Of a stretch of DNA of 64,000 nucleotides, positions 46,289-58,099 are shown piece after piece. Each line of letters begins with the position of its first letter. The first letter of the stretch is position 1. A program made the position numbers and the translations under genes. The DNA is from Brasenia schreberi (lineage: Eukaryota > Streptophyta > Magnoliopsida > Nymphaeales > Cabombaceae), in contig JAYKKT010000048.1 of assembly GCA_036023115.1 (NCBI GenBank), positions 4,736,001 to 4,800,000 of the forward strand, written 5' to 3'. The notes beneath the pieces are model-generated. The model saw only the letters and a program-made list of their open reading frames with translations. It was not told the DNA's origin and made no database searches.

Positions 46289-46387
46289 TGTAGACGCGCG
46301 AAAATCCCCGCCTCTTCGTCCCTTCCGAGGGCTTGGAGTGGATCTTCTCGTGCGTCTAAGGCCTATGTATACAAATAGGGCATGCCA

Positions 46388-46496
46388 GCTAGCTTACTTA
46401 AGCTAGCGAAGATATATTTAACACTGACTTCTAAACGTGGCGACTGTGAGCAAGTAAGCTCTTGTCGTCGCAGACCTTCTTGCACCGATGCGCAAG
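46388..46496 (-). other. U5-region hairpin pair, element F left LTR
   Basis: Hairpin 2 (46388-46407) has nine-base arms GCTAGCTTA/TAAGCTAGC around CT. Hairpin 1 (46479-46496) is the complement of CTTGCGC-ATCG-GTGCAAG. Confidence 0.7.
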
Positions 46497-46859
46497 GGTC
46501 AGTCTGTACGCTTTTGCAAAAATCGAGTTTTGGGGAGAAAGTCCACGAAGCGGTTCGAGGTGTCTAATTCGGGTCTTTAAGATGCGATTGCATGTTTTAG
46601 ATCACGTGGATTTGCACGTGCCTAAGTCTTTTCTTTTATCCCTTTTTGGGTCGCCTAGTTTGTGTGTTATGAACACTCCACTACATGGGCGAATTCGAGC
46701 GGGGCTTGCTTCGATGCAATATGCGTCCTACCTCGTGGTATGGCGTAGATGCAATGCAAACTCACGCTACTCCAAAGGGAGAACCCGAAATGTAAAGACA
46801 ATACTGAAGGGAAATAACAGAAGGGAAATAACCGAAGGGAAATATGTATATATCTTATG

Positions 46860-47390
46860 TAAATGAGCCCTTATTCGGGTCTTGCAAATAAGAGCGAAGG
46901 CTCAATGTGGGTGCGTGCTTGAATTGAAAGACTTACACACACGACATGATTTTAAACCCAAATATAAATTGCAGTATGGCCTTGACTAAGGTCTTGGGAA
47001 TAAGAGCGAAGGCTCAATGTGTGTGAGAGTGCTTGAATTGAAACACTACCCACACAACATAAATGAAACCCAAATATAACTGCAATAAGGCCTTTACTAA
47101 GGTCTTGGGAGTAAGAGCGAAGGCTCAATGTGTGTGAAAGTGCTTGAATTGAAAGACTTACTCACACGACAAGAAATGAAACCCAAATAGTATAGGTCGG
47201 CCCTTACTTGGGTCTTTCAAATAAGAGCGAAAGCTCAATGTGTGTGAGAGTGCTTGAATTGAAAGACTTACTCACACGACAAGAAATGAAACCCAAATAG
47301 TATAGGTCGGCCCTTACTTGGGTCTTTCAAATAAGAGCGAAAGCTCAATGTGTGTGAGAGTGCTTGAATTGAAAGACAACGCACCCAACT
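46860..47390 (-). repeat. 110-bp tandem repeats, element F left LTR
   Basis: Five units with AAGAGCGAAGGCTCAATGTG occur near 46890, 47000, 47113, 47223 and 47333. The last two are nearly identical. Confidence 0.85.
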
Positions 47391-49571
47391 TAAACAAAAC
47401 CCTTCGAAAATGAAATATATATGTACACTTATATATTAGGGGCTGATTAGGCCCGTGTGTGTTCAAAATTGTGCACGACTAAGAGAGTGCACGTGTGTGG
47501 TTGTGCCAAGCCACGTTATTACAAGCGGGGGGAGACTATGCTCCGTTATTACAACCCCGTATCAAATTGAATTTCAAGCAAGTGTACGGCTAAAGACCGA
47601 GTTTAGACACTTACGAGTAGCTGGTCCGTAGAGGTCTTGCTTGAGCGTGGGCTTGGCCTTGGGCTGCAAGTGGGAGCTTCGCGAAGGTAGGTGATCAAAG
47701 GGGCTGGCCGGCTGCAAGTGGGGCGCGGGATAGGCTCCTCGGAGGTGGCCGGCGGCAAGTAGATGGCGCCTCAAGGTAAAGGGGTTTAAATGGCTGAATG
47801 AGTGGGTTCTTAGGGTCACTAGGGGAGTTGGGAGTTTAGGGAAACTAGACCTAAAAGGTGAGCTGGTGGGAGGGCCGAGTAGGACACCTAGGGGAAAGCC
47901 GAATGGGACATGATAGCGAGGTAGTGGCCGGCAGCTTGGGTTATACTAGGTTCGGCTAGGTTAAAATGGTGGTGGCAAAGGGGCTGAGCTGAAGGGAGGA
48001 TGGGTGGCTAAGAGTGGAGAGGTGGTAGAGAAGGGGGCTAGGTAAGGTGCAGGGTACTTACCGAATGGGGAGAGGTGGCGGATGAAGTGGGAAGGTGGCG
48101 GGCAGGTGGCTGTCGGCTGGTTCGGTTGGGTGAAGATGATGGCGTCCGGCTGAGGGGTGGTGGTGGTGGATGGAAGAGGGAAGGTGGCGGAGCAGGTGGC
48201 GGCTGGTGGAGCAGCTGGAGCAGGCCAAGGTGGGGAGTCGTCCCGGCTGGGTGAGAGAAGGGAGAAGGAGAGGGCCCGGCTGGGTGAGGTAGTGGTTCCC
48301 ACTTGGAAAACCCGCCCACAAGGAGGGGGGTTTAAATAGGGGATGGGTAAGTCGGTTAGGGCTGGGCTGTGGGTAGTGGTTAGGTGGTTTAGGTAGGGTG
48401 GTATGTAGATAAGGTGGGCTGGAAAGGGTTGGGCCAGATATTTTAAAACTAGGGGTTTGGGTAAATCGTGGGCTAAGGGTGGTTTAGGGGTTTAGGGCTA
48501 GGTTAGGTGGTTGGGTTTTAGGGTGAGGTTTAGTGAGCTAGGTTAGGTGATTAGGCTAGGTTTAGGCTAGGATTAGGGAAATTAATCTAGGTTTAGGGAA
48601 GGATTAGGAAAGTGGGTTAGGTGATTAGGTTGGGATTAGGCCGTGATTAGGGAAGTGGGTTAGGTGATTAGGTTCAAATTAGGGGTGGATTAGGGGTTTA
48701 GGCTAGGTTTAGGCATTTTGGGTTAGGTTTAGGTGAGGGAGCTCCCTTAGCATGGCCCATAGACCTTGATCACCCCATGTTGGTGCAGCCCTAGGTTAGG
48801 TTTTAGCTAATTACAAGCTTAAACCCACTTAATTAGGCTAACCCACAAGATTAAACCCAAACTTGACACACAAGTCAAGCTTAATACAACACTCTTGATA
48901 TTTTTCACCCCCACTCTCTCTCATGCCCAATATCCCACGTGAATTTCAAGTGGGCCCCACCTCCATTTATGAGAAGGTGATGTGGGCCATGGATATGGAT
49001 ATTGGATTGGATCTCTGGATCCAAATCCAAATCCAAGTCCACATATGGGTTTGGATTGGAATCTGGATATATATGGTCCAGATCCAATCCAAACTGAACT
49101 CTGACTCCTTCGAGCTGGGTTCGAGACGAACGATTTGTGCGGGGCCTGACAGCATCAGTACTCCGTCTGCGTTGGGTCTTCGCCAACATAGTCGTCCGCC
49201 TCCGTTTCTGCCTTCCGGAGATGACTTCGAATGCTATTTTGATAAGAACAGGGTCTTGGACGTTCGAGATCCTGGGGTGTGAATCAGATACAAGAGTTGC
49301 TGCATCGGGCTCGACATGTGCTCCGGTTCCGGGCTCTTCTTAGCTCTCCTGGTCCTGTCTTGATCGGGCCAAGCCACTTCGGGGTTTCAAAACATGTTTT
49401 AAAAAAAATTTTAAAAGCTATATCATATGTTTTTGAAAGATATAGTTTAAAACATATATACAGGGTTGTTTGGAAGGCTCCTGGGTTTCCAAACTCAAAA
49501 TGGCCCTTTGGGGCTGCTTGTATAAAACCAGATGGATTTTGAGAAATTCGTGGGATTTTGGGGTGTTTACA

Positions 49572-49584
49572 GATGCCCCTCTTT
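49572..49584 (-). other. Polypurine tract, element F
   Basis: The minus strand reads AAAGAGGGGCATC, identical to A. Confidence 0.82.
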
Positions 49585-50745
49585 GGCCTTGTCCAAATTG
49601 ATTTGGATAAGGGCAAAGATGACAAACACCCCTTTTAATGTCTCCCTAGATCTAGCCACGAAGAATATGGGATCGTCCCATTTTTAGCAAAAATCTCAAT
49701 TTTACAAACTCTGGTAGGAGGAGATATCACGCCAAAGGGTTCACTTATGGAATCTGGTCCTAAATGGGATCATGTTTATGCCAGTACCATGCGTGGAATG
49801 CAGATGACATGGGTGTGGTGCCAAGAGTGGCGACCTCCCAGAGACCAGATGTGGTCGAACTCTAGAGACTTACAAGGCCTACTGCTCCAAGTGAGCAAAA
49901 ATCCTATGTTGTTCGATGTTCGGTTTTCAAAACTTATTTACAAAAGCTCTTTACAAATGGGACAACTGTCTTGAGCCTCGATCCTAAGGATCTCGAGCTC
50001 TTCGTGCTTGCCCTTGTTTGAGTCTTAACACTCGCTTATCTAGCGGAGGTTTTATAAGAAAACAAGCTTCATTTCAAATTCCTACGTCTTACTCGAAACG
50101 TCGAATTCTCAAACAAGATGAAATTCAAGTAAGTAAATCCTATTTTTACTTTAGGATTCCTCGAAATGAACCATGCTTTAGCTTGGGATAAGCCAGGGAT
50201 GGGAAAGAGATACCACGGTCCCTTCTGAAGTGTCCCGTGGTTTAAGGCATAGAAGGCGGAAAACTGCTCTTTTTGAGCTTTTTGGCCTCTTTTTCCTTTT
50301 TTCCATAGAGGGTCTCCCTTTGGGAGTATTTTTTCTTTAATCCCTCTTTTTTATAAGATAATCGATTTTTCTTTTTGAAGTCTGGTTTCTTTCTTTTGGA
50401 AAGAGACCTTGAATGGGAAATTCCCTTTTGTTTTGGGCCTTTGTTTTCCTTTTGGAAATAGAAGAGAAGAGGGGAGGACTTATCCCAAGCCTACGCTCGA
50501 TCCATTCCAGATCAGCCTATTTAGAAATAGCACGTACTACTTGCAAGTATCTTGCTATGTTGAACTAGGCCTTTCTTTGTAAGAAGAAGGATTTTGAAAT
50601 GCAACCACGATTTTGAAAACTCCACTCTTTCACAAGTGCGAATTCTCTCACTTAGGGTCACACGAGTTCGCCTTTGCACCTTATTCACACGTCTCAGGGC
50701 AGCTATCCCTTTAAAATTTTCAAAAACTGGAATTTAATCCAGATC
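49585..50745 (-). other. Element F 3' untranslated region
   Basis: It is the reverse of the A 3' UTR with few changes. No gene is seen in it. Confidence 0.8.
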
Positions 50746-51002
50746 CTACACATGATACTTCTTTAAGTATTGAATATTGATAGGATCCGCTAAATTCCTA
50801 CCTTCTACATCGATCAACCAATACAAATTGTTCGTAGTGGTTGCTCGTACAACATAGGGTCCATCCCAGTTGGGGCGCCACTTGCCTAGGGGGTGTGGGC
50901 CACGATGGTGGATGGTTTTCAAGACCAGATCTCCCACTTCGAAGTGGCGAGGTCTTATGTGTTTGCTATAATGTCGGGCTATCCTTTGCCGGTATGCACG
51001 AG
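50746..51002 (-). pseudogene. Element F integrase C-terminus, normal orientation
   Basis: The minus strand reads YRQRIARHYSKH-type sequence, then GDLVLKTIHHRGPHPLGKW and YLKKYHV, ending at the stop near 50746. It is cut off from the catalytic core by the inversion breakpoint at 51002/51003. Confidence 0.9.
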
Positions 51003-52233
51003 TAATGAGAAACTACTTCCATATCACGAGTTGGCCACTCGATTGGTCCAATCCTTCCAATCGTGTAAGCTCACACACGTAGGAAGAGAGGACAATGGCA
51101 TTGCCGATGCCCTCTCCTCCTTGGGTTCAGCCCTGAAGGTCGATCCCATTTTAGGGACCAGATCTTTGGAAATATGGCATGCGCCCCATCCATCCACACA
51201 CGACTTGGATATTTGCCAAAACAACCCAGAGTTTGTTGAAAAACCCTGGTTCTATGACATAAAACAATTTTTAGAAAATGGGAGATTCACCGAGGATGCC
51301 ACATCCAAAGATAAGGCATTCATTCGTAAGATTTCGACCCGATACACCATTCTGGGTGGGGTCTTATACAAAAAGAGTTTTACCGACATTCTGCTTAGGT
51401 GTATCGACCTAGAGGAGGCTAGGATAGTGATGCACGAGTTCCACGACGGAGAATGTGGAGGTCATGTTAATGCCAACATGATGGCGATGAAAATACTTAG
51501 AGGGGGTTATTTTTGGTCCACCCTGAAAAAGGATTGTCACGATCATGTTAGGAAGTGTCATCCATGCCAAGTGCATGGGCACGCCATTCATATCCCTTCA
51601 TCTGCATTGCATTCCGTGGTCAGCCCCTGGCCATTTACCATGTGGGCGTTTGACATTGTAGGCCCCATATTTCCAAAGGCCTCGAATGGGCATCGTTTTA
51701 TTTTAGCAGCCACGGAGTATTTCTCCAAGTGGGTGGAAGCCATTTCCCTAACGAATGTAATGGGGCAACATGTGGTGGCTTTCATCCGGAGGAATATCTT
51801 GGCTCGATTTGGGGTTCCACGAGACCTTGTGTCTGATAATGGTACCCCATTCAAGAACGAGCGGATGGTTAAGTTGTGCAACACGTATGGCATAACTCGC
51901 CACTTCTCCTCGCCCTACTACCCTCAAGGCAACGGCCAAGCCGAAGCCACAAACAAGACTCTCATTGGTATCATTGAGAAAACCTTAGAGAAGGGTAGGA
52001 GGTGGCCTGAGAAGCTGGATGAAGCCTTATGGGCTTATAGGACTTCCATCCGGACTCCCACGAATGCCACACCATTCGAATTGGTCTATGGCACAAACGC
52101 CATTCTGCCCATTCATACCCAACTGCATTCATTCCATACATCCATTGCACTCGACCTCCCCCTAGAGACGCTTCAGCATGCTAGGATGGCCGAACTAGAT
52201 TTGCTAGATGAGAGGCGACTCCTTGCCATGGAT
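51003..52233 (+). pseudogene. Inverted pol segment of element F (end of second RNase H, integrase finger and core)
   Basis: This segment lies on the plus strand although F is on the minus strand. It reads NEKLLPYHELATRLVQSF (second RNase H C-terminus), IADALSSLGSA, the HHCC finger (HEFHDGECGGHVNANMM...CHPCQ) and the whole DDE core (WAFDIVGP, LVSDNGTPF, NGQAEATNK), up to DERRLLAMD. It has no stop. Relative to A it matches 7066-8297. At the breakpoints about 4 and 23-24 bases are missing. Each junction shows one shared base. The reading frame runs into the flanking antisense sequence on both sides. Confidence 0.95.
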
Positions 52234-54404
52234 TGGTTTATGACAAGGAGTGAATCTCCAAAAACCTCGATGCATGATGCCCCTAGAGTTTTCGAAATCC
52301 TTAAGCCTTGTATGAGTGCTTCATACTCAGCTACGTTGTTGGAACATTCGAAGTCTAAGCGGACTGCTATGGGAATCTCGCCCTTTTCAGGGGAGATTAG
52401 GATGATCCCAGCACCAGCCCCTCGTTGGTTTCGTGCCCCGTCGAAGTGCATCTTCCATACTTGGTTTTCGAAAGAATTTGCCAAAATGTGGTTTTGGAAA
52501 TGGTTTTGCAATATGCCTTCATCAGGCATTTCGACAAGAGTGGGATATGCATCCTCTAAGGGGAATTCAGCCACGTAATCTGCTAGGGCTTGCCCCTTAA
52601 CGGAGATCTGGTGATGGTATTTCAGATCATACTCCATTAGAAGGAGTTGCCATTTGCCCAATCTACCCGTGAGAATGGGTTTTTTGAACAAGTGCTTGAT
52701 TGGATCCAGCTTGGACACTATCTAGATCTCATGATCTAGGAAGTAGTGTCTGAATTTCTGGCAGGCCCAGACTAGGGCCAAGCACGTCTTCTCCATGGCT
52801 TGATAATTTCGTTCATAAGCCAAGAGAGTTTTCGAAATATAGTAGATGGCATACTCCTTATGGGTGTCATCCTCGTATTGAGCCAACAGGGCTCCTAAAG
52901 CGTTTACATGCACAGAGATGTATAATAAAAGCGGTTTTCCTTGTTTTGGAGGATTCAAAACGGGGGGATTAACCAAGTATGCCTTCAGTCTCTCGAAGGA
53001 CTTTTGGCATTCGTCATCCCATAAGAATTTCGTACCCTTCCTCAACAGTTTGTTGAAGGGTTCGCATCTAGTTGCCAGATTCGATATGAATCGGCGCACA
53101 GATTGTAATCGACCCTGGAGGCTACGGACTTGGGTGAGATTGGAGGGTGAAGCCATGTCTATGATGGCTCGACACTTAGAGGGGTCGACTTCTATTCCCC
53201 TTTGGCTTACCATAAAGCCTAGAAGCTTCCCTGATTCTACCCCGAACACACATTTTTGAGGGTTTAGCTTTACTTTGTAAAGCCTAAGCCTTTCGAAAAT
53301 CTTTTGTAAACATTCGATATGGGTGCATCGGGTTTTGGATTTTGCCAAGAGATCATCTACATACACTTCTACAAGCTCGTGAATTTGATCATGGAAGATC
53401 GTGTTCATGGCTCGTTGGTATGTTGCGCCGGCATTTTTCAAACCAAAGGGCATGACTGTATAGCAGTACGTGCCCCATGGGGTTGTGAAGGCGGTCTTAC
53501 CCTGATCTCGTGGGCTTAGTTTGATTTGATTATAGCCTGAATAACCATCCATGAATGAAAACATTTCATGATTTGCAGTACTATCGACTATCAAATCTAT
53601 GTTTGGTAAAGGATAATTATCCTTTGGAGTGGCTTTATTCAGGTTTCTGAAATCGATGCATATTCGAATTTTCCCATTGGTTTTTCGAACCACAACGATA
53701 TTTGACAACCAATCAGAATACGCAATGGGTTTTATAAATCCGGCTTTTAGTAGATCTTCTAAACCCTCTTTGACTTGCGTGTGTACATTCGGGTGTATTT
53801 TCCTAAGCTTATGCTTTATTGGTTTCACACCTACATCTAATGGAAGACGATGCTCGACTATGCTGGGATCTATGCCCGGCATGTCTTCATACGTCCATGC
53901 AAACACATCTAAATAGGTTCGTAGAAATGCAATGAATGCTAACTTTTCAGTTTCATGCAAGCATGCGCCTATTTTGATGGTTTTGGGATTGGAATCATCC
54001 CCTAGGTTTACCTCTATGAAATCTCCTCCTACTGATTGGGAAGGTCTTTCAAAATCGAGAATCCTATGAAATTCTGGGAGCTCAGAAGTGGGATCTTCCT
54101 CAAGGGGATCCACTTCTGGGCTTTGATCATTCTCGTGGGATATAGACCCGAGGGAACTTGATGCATGATTTTCAAAATAACCTGGTTTTGTACTTGGATT
54201 TTTAAGTGATTTCGAAATTTTTGGTCTCGCTATGCAGACGACGTTTCTTTCGAAATCTTTTTCTTTCGCCAAAGTCATACCAGGAGCAGCTATGTACAAA
54301 ATTTTTTTGGTATTTTCCAAATTTTCGATTTTTTTGGGTTTTTGTAAAACCAGAACTTTGGGAACTATACAAAGCACACTTTTTTCGAGTTTTTGTTTTT
54401 CCAT
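52234..54404 (-). pseudogene. pol: Element F pol, reverse transcriptase to second RNase H, one nonsense codon
   Basis: The ATG at 54404 opens MEKQKLEK, with the same linker as A. Reverse transcriptase is complete (IRICIDFRNLN, VYVDDLLAKS). RNase H follows, but TAG at about 52719-52721 replaces the Trp codon of HEIWIVSK. The frame then goes on through QALADYVAEFP and the second RNase H (WKMHFDGARNQRGAGAG, ASCIEVFGDSLLVIN) until the inversion breakpoint at 52233/52234. An upstream ATG after the acceptor-like tract reaches a stop within a few codons, so 54404 is the first usable start. Confidence 0.92.
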
Positions 54405-54490
54405 TGTTTTTGGTTTTTCTTGTTTTTCGATTTTTTTCGATTTTAAGTTTTCAAATGTTTTTGGTATTTTTTTAGGAAAAGGGATCTTCC

Positions 54491-54511
54491 GTCATACCTA
54501 CAAAGGGAAAA
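54491..54511 (-). promoter_or_regulatory. Acceptor-like tract between gag-pro and pol, element F
   Basis: The minus strand reads TTTTCCCTTTGTAG then GTATGAC, with the junction at 54497/54498. It is the same as in A. Confidence 0.38.
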
Positions 54512-54520
54512 CACTATGGG

Positions 54521-57391
54521 TTAGACTCGGAATAGGAGGTCTAAACCATAGGTCTCTTCTAAGACAGGCTCCGGGGCACCCTTGACCCAGGTGGTCACAG
54601 GGGGTGGCTCCGGCGGTATTCGGGGAGTATAGCCGATCCCATATCGGCTTGGGTTGGCCCTAGGAAGGATGGGCTCTAGGAGACCCTGGTTTTGTGCCCC
54701 TAGACTCTTGTAGGGCGTGTAGCCCATGTTCAATAACATGTTCCACGACCTTTTGTTTTTTGAAAAGATGGGATATAAGTCGTGGTCCTGGAACATGCTA
54801 TCGTCCATATTAGGCTCGTATGGCCTTTTGTCCAGGGGTTTTGGAAATAGGGAACGCTTGGGTTTTCCTAGGAGGATTAGAGTCGGGAGGGGGCCTGCTT
54901 TGGGCGGCCCCTTCACACATACAACCTTCCTAGGGTTGTTCAACACGAGCCGAGGTGGCTCAACCATAATTTGCCCCAGGTTAGCCTCATGGGCCTGGGA
55001 GCTTGATAAACAAGGGGAGTTTATGATCCCCTGAAGCTGTGGGTGACTCTCACCTAGGATCACTACGACCTGGTCCCTAAAAGGGATCTTGACACACCTG
55101 TGGAAGGTGGATGGCACAGCGCACAAACTGTGTATCCAGGGTCTTCCCAGCAACAGGTTATAATGGGGGTGGATGTCCAAGACATGGAACACCCCCGTTT
55201 GTTCGATCCCTCCCGTTTCCATTGGGAGTTCGATGGATCCTAAAGGTCTAGATGCATTCCCATCGTATCCAGTGATAACGATGGGACTTGGGTTCACTGA
55301 AGTCAAGGTGACTCCGATTTTATGCGCCACGTGAAGTGGAAGGATGTTGAGCCCTCCTCCACCATCGACTAGGCACCTATCCAGAGAGTGGTTGTTTAGA
55401 ACCACCTCGATATGCAGGGCCTGGTTATGGGTTTCGTAGGGTCTATCTACATCATCTTCCGAAAAGGTGATGGGCGATTTTGCTCCTAATAAAGCCACTT
55501 GGGCAGACAAGGATTCCGGACTTATGTTCGAATCAACCTTGGCCCTTTCTAGAATTTTCTCTAAGACAAGTCTATGCCTAGGCGAGGTTTTGATAAGCTC
55601 TAGAATAGACATGTGAATAGGAATCTTTGAAAGGTGGTTTTCGAAATCATAAGGATTTAGGATGATTTTGTCCTTATCTGCTTTTGGCAGACCACTAGGG
55701 ATACATGCTTTTGAGGGGCCAGGCACACTGACCACCTTTTGAGCACCTTGAAGGTGCGGGGGTTGGTAGATCCTCCCGGATCTAGTGACTTCCCCCACGA
55801 CCAGCCTAGGGTTCGCGCTAAACTTGGCTCTAAGGATGAGCTGAGGAGAACCTTGGATTTTAAAAACTGGCTTTGCCGGGGTTTCCACTTTTGATGGTCC
55901 CCGAATGACGACTTGGGCGGGCCTCTTGTATAGTACAAGGATGGGCGCACAAGCAGGTCGACCAGGTTCTGGTTTTTGCGCTAGTTCCTTGGAAATGGTG
56001 AGGGTACATACCTCCTTTCCTTTCCCACTGCCACTGGCGTGTTTGGGAAAGGGTTCCTTGAAGATAGCTTGAGGTGGCTCAGGTTCCGCAATGACTTGGA
56101 GCCGGCCCTCCGCTATCAAGTTCTCAATTTTATTTAGAAGAGAGAAGCACCGTTTGGTATCATGGCCTTTGAGCCGATGATACTTGCAAAATCGGTTTAA
56201 ATACCCCCCTTTGGACGTGACTCCTTCGGGGATTTCAGGGAGTTCGATCATGCCCTGGGCAAGTAAGAGGTCTAGGACCTCCGACACAGGTTGCCCCAGC
56301 GGAGTGTACTCCCGTTTTTCAATTGGTTTTGAAAAATTGCGTTCTCTCTTATTTTCTATTTTTTCAAAATTTTTAGAAGTGCCCGCCATGCCTGGATCCA
56401 CCCGGACATTTGCGATTTTATGGGGCTTTGCCCCTTTGTCCGTTGTGGGCAGCCCATATGCGATGGGCTTTTCCACACGTGTTTTGGGAACGACACTTCC
56501 TTTCCATAAGTGGTCGTATGTCCCTTTTCGTAAGTTGGTTTCGAAAAGGGAGGCCTTTTTGATCAACTTATGGAAAGTTGAAATCTCATGGAGCGAGAGA
56601 AGGGTTTTTAACTCGCTTTTAAAATTATCCAGGATGAGCATTACTGCGCATCCTTCGGATATGGGCTCTCGCACTTGGCCCAAAAGAGACCTCCACCTTA
56701 TAATGAAGGCATGCACGTCCTCGTTTATGCCTTGCTTTGTATCCCTTAAGGTATTCAGGGTTGGCGTGACTTCCACGTTGTGTGCAAACCTTTGCATGAA
56801 GCAGTTCGCTAACTCTTCAAAAGTAGCGAACTGGCTTAAGTCGTAGGAAGCCAGCCATTTGGCAGCTGTGCCCTTAAGGGATAGAGGGAACCAATACACC
56901 CATTTCATCGAGTCCTTTTTCTTCTTATGGGCTCGACGTGAGAAAAGCTGTAAGTGAGACCTAGGGTCTCCCATGCCATCATACCGATGGAAGTTTGGTA
57001 TTTCATCGTCACTGTCTGTTTCGTAATCCATAGGAAAGAAATCAGACAGGGCGTAGCTTCTTTTCTCTTTATTTTGCCCTTTCAGCAGCTGCTGTAGGGC
57101 TTTATGGTCCTTTTGTGTGAAGGACTCGTGGTATTGGTTGCCTTCCATTACAGAGGCCTCTTTTTGCTTGCGAGGTTTTTCAGATTTCTTTTTAGGCCTT
57201 TGTTCACCGTTCGATGAACATGAATCGCCTACTTCAGCCTCTTGGCTGAGAGCATCGATTTTGGCCTCAAACTCCCTTCTCAAGTCCTCGATTTCATCTA
57301 GTTTTATTTTGTTTTTGAAAATCCTCCTAGAGTGAGAACTTGATGCGCATGAGCCTTGGCTCGACACTTCACTTGGATTGGATTTTGACAT
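54521..57391 (-). CDS. gag-pro: gag-protease polyprotein of element F, intact
   Basis: This is an unbroken frame of about 956 codons from the ATG at 57391 (MSKSNPSE); an in-frame TTG three codons earlier would give 959. The order is a basic and serine-rich N-terminus, the gag core near residues 150-290 (SHLQLFSRRAHKKKKDSMKW, then WLASYDLSQF), the CKYHRLKGHDTKRC zinc-finger-like box near residue 405, a proline-rich linker, and protease with LVDGGGGLNILP and LLLGRPWIH. It ends LDLLFRV. The protease catalytic triplet is Asp-Gly-Gly in all four copies in this window, where Asp-Thr/Ser-Gly is usual. It is the only full-length coding frame in the window that looks translatable. Its product could assemble particles that pol from another copy might serve (inference). 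Confidence 0.93.
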   Translation of the reverse strand: MSKSNPSEVSSQGSCASSSHSRRIFKNKIKLDEIEDLRREFEAKIDALSQEAEVGDSCSSNGEQRPKKKSEKPRKQKEASVMEGNQYHESFTQKDHKALQQLLKGQNKEKRSYALSDFFPMDYETDSDDEIPNFHRYDGMGDPRSHLQLFSRRAHKKKKDSMKWVYWFPLSLKGTAAKWLASYDLSQFATFEELANCFMQRFAHNVEVTPTLNTLRDTKQGINEDVHAFIIRWRSLLGQVREPISEGCAVMLILDNFKSELKTLLSLHEISTFHKLIKKASLFETNLRKGTYDHLWKGSVVPKTRVEKPIAYGLPTTDKGAKPHKIANVRVDPGMAGTSKNFEKIENKRERNFSKPIEKREYTPLGQPVSEVLDLLLAQGMIELPEIPEGVTSKGGYLNRFCKYHRLKGHDTKRCFSLLNKIENLIAEGRLQVIAEPEPPQAIFKEPFPKHASGSGKGKEVCTLTISKELAQKPEPGRPACAPILVLYKRPAQVVIRGPSKVETPAKPVFKIQGSPQLILRAKFSANPRLVVGEVTRSGRIYQPPHLQGAQKVVSVPGPSKACIPSGLPKADKDKIILNPYDFENHLSKIPIHMSILELIKTSPRHRLVLEKILERAKVDSNISPESLSAQVALLGAKSPITFSEDDVDRPYETHNQALHIEVVLNNHSLDRCLVDGGGGLNILPLHVAHKIGVTLTSVNPSPIVITGYDGNASRPLGSIELPMETGGIEQTGVFHVLDIHPHYNLLLGRPWIHSLCAVPSTFHRCVKIPFRDQVVVILGESHPQLQGIINSPCLSSSQAHEANLGQIMVEPPRLVLNNPRKVVCVKGPPKAGPLPTLILLGKPKRSLFPKPLDKRPYEPNMDDSMFQDHDLYPIFSKNKRSWNMLLNMGYTPYKSLGAQNQGLLEPILPRANPSRYGIGYTPRIPPEPPPVTTWVKGAPEPVLEETYGLDLLFRV

Positions 57392-57509
57392 GCTTTTCAA
57401 GCTTTTTCAAAATTTCCTAAGTAAAAGCAAAGAAAACAAGTTAAAATGACACCTTTATAAAATTTTCGCAAGACTTCTACAAGTAAACTCGATTTTTGAA
57501 AAGGCTCAC

Positions 57510-57527
57510 GTCCCACCGGGCGTGCCA
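57510..57527 (-). other. Primer-binding site, element F
   Basis: The minus strand reads TGGCACGCCCGGTGGGAC. It begins five or so bases inside the LTR edge at 57533. As the youngest copy it is the best guess for the family's true site. Confidence 0.82.
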
Positions 57528-57631
57528 ATCTCTGTAGACGCGCGAAAATCCCCGCCTCTTCGTCCCTTATGAGGGCTTGGAGTGGATCTTCTCGTGCGTC
57601 TAAGGCCTATGTATACAAATAGGGCGTGCCA

Positions 57632-57740
57632 GCTAGCTTACTTAAGCTAGCGAAGATATATTTAACACTGACTTCTAAACGTGGCGACTGTGAGCAAGTA
57701 AGCTCTTGTCGTCGCAGACCTTCTTACACCGATGCGCAAG
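57632..57740 (-). other. U5-region hairpin pair, element F right LTR
   Basis: Hairpin 2 (57632-57651) is unchanged from the left copy. Hairpin 1 (57723-57740) has one C-to-T change on one arm that leaves a wobble pair. Confidence 0.7.
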
Positions 57741-58099
57741 GGTCAGTCTGTACGCTTTTGCAAAAATCGAGTTTTGGGGAGAAAGTCCACGAAGCGGTTC
57801 GAGGTGTCTAATTCGGGTCTTTAAGATGCGATTACATGTTTTAGATCACGTGGATTTGCACGTGCCTAAGTCTTTTCTTTTATCCCTTTTTGGGTCGCCT
57901 AGTTTGTGTGTTATGAACACTCCACTACATGGGCGAATTCGAGCGGGGCTTGCTTCGATGCAATATGCGTCCTACCTCGTGGTATGGCGTAGATGCAATG
58001 CAAACTCACGCTACTCCAAAGGGAGAACCCGAAATGTAAAGACAATACTGAAGGGAAATAACAGAAGGGAAATAACCGAAGGGAAATATGTATATATCT

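Larger units (their letters stand above)
46289..49571 (-). mobile_element. Element F 3' LTR (left copy, 3283 bp)
   Basis: It starts TGTAGACGCGCG and ends GGGTGTTTACA in window orientation. It differs from the right copy at, for example, 46324-46325, 46382, 46485, 46593 and one extra C in the GGGCCCGG run near 48276. Confidence 0.96.

Noticed and set aside
47961..48340. Proline/serine-rich and arginine-rich open frames in the F LTRs (also 59205-59680, 10970-11353, 38344-38724)
   Set aside because: They sit in CCACC-rich LTR DNA, occur in several frames at once and on both strands, and have no domain or homologous start across copies.
50893..52578. A single 561-codon gene on the plus strand inside element F
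   Set aside because: It is antisense integrase C-terminus, the inverted pol segment and antisense second RNase H joined by chance open frames.
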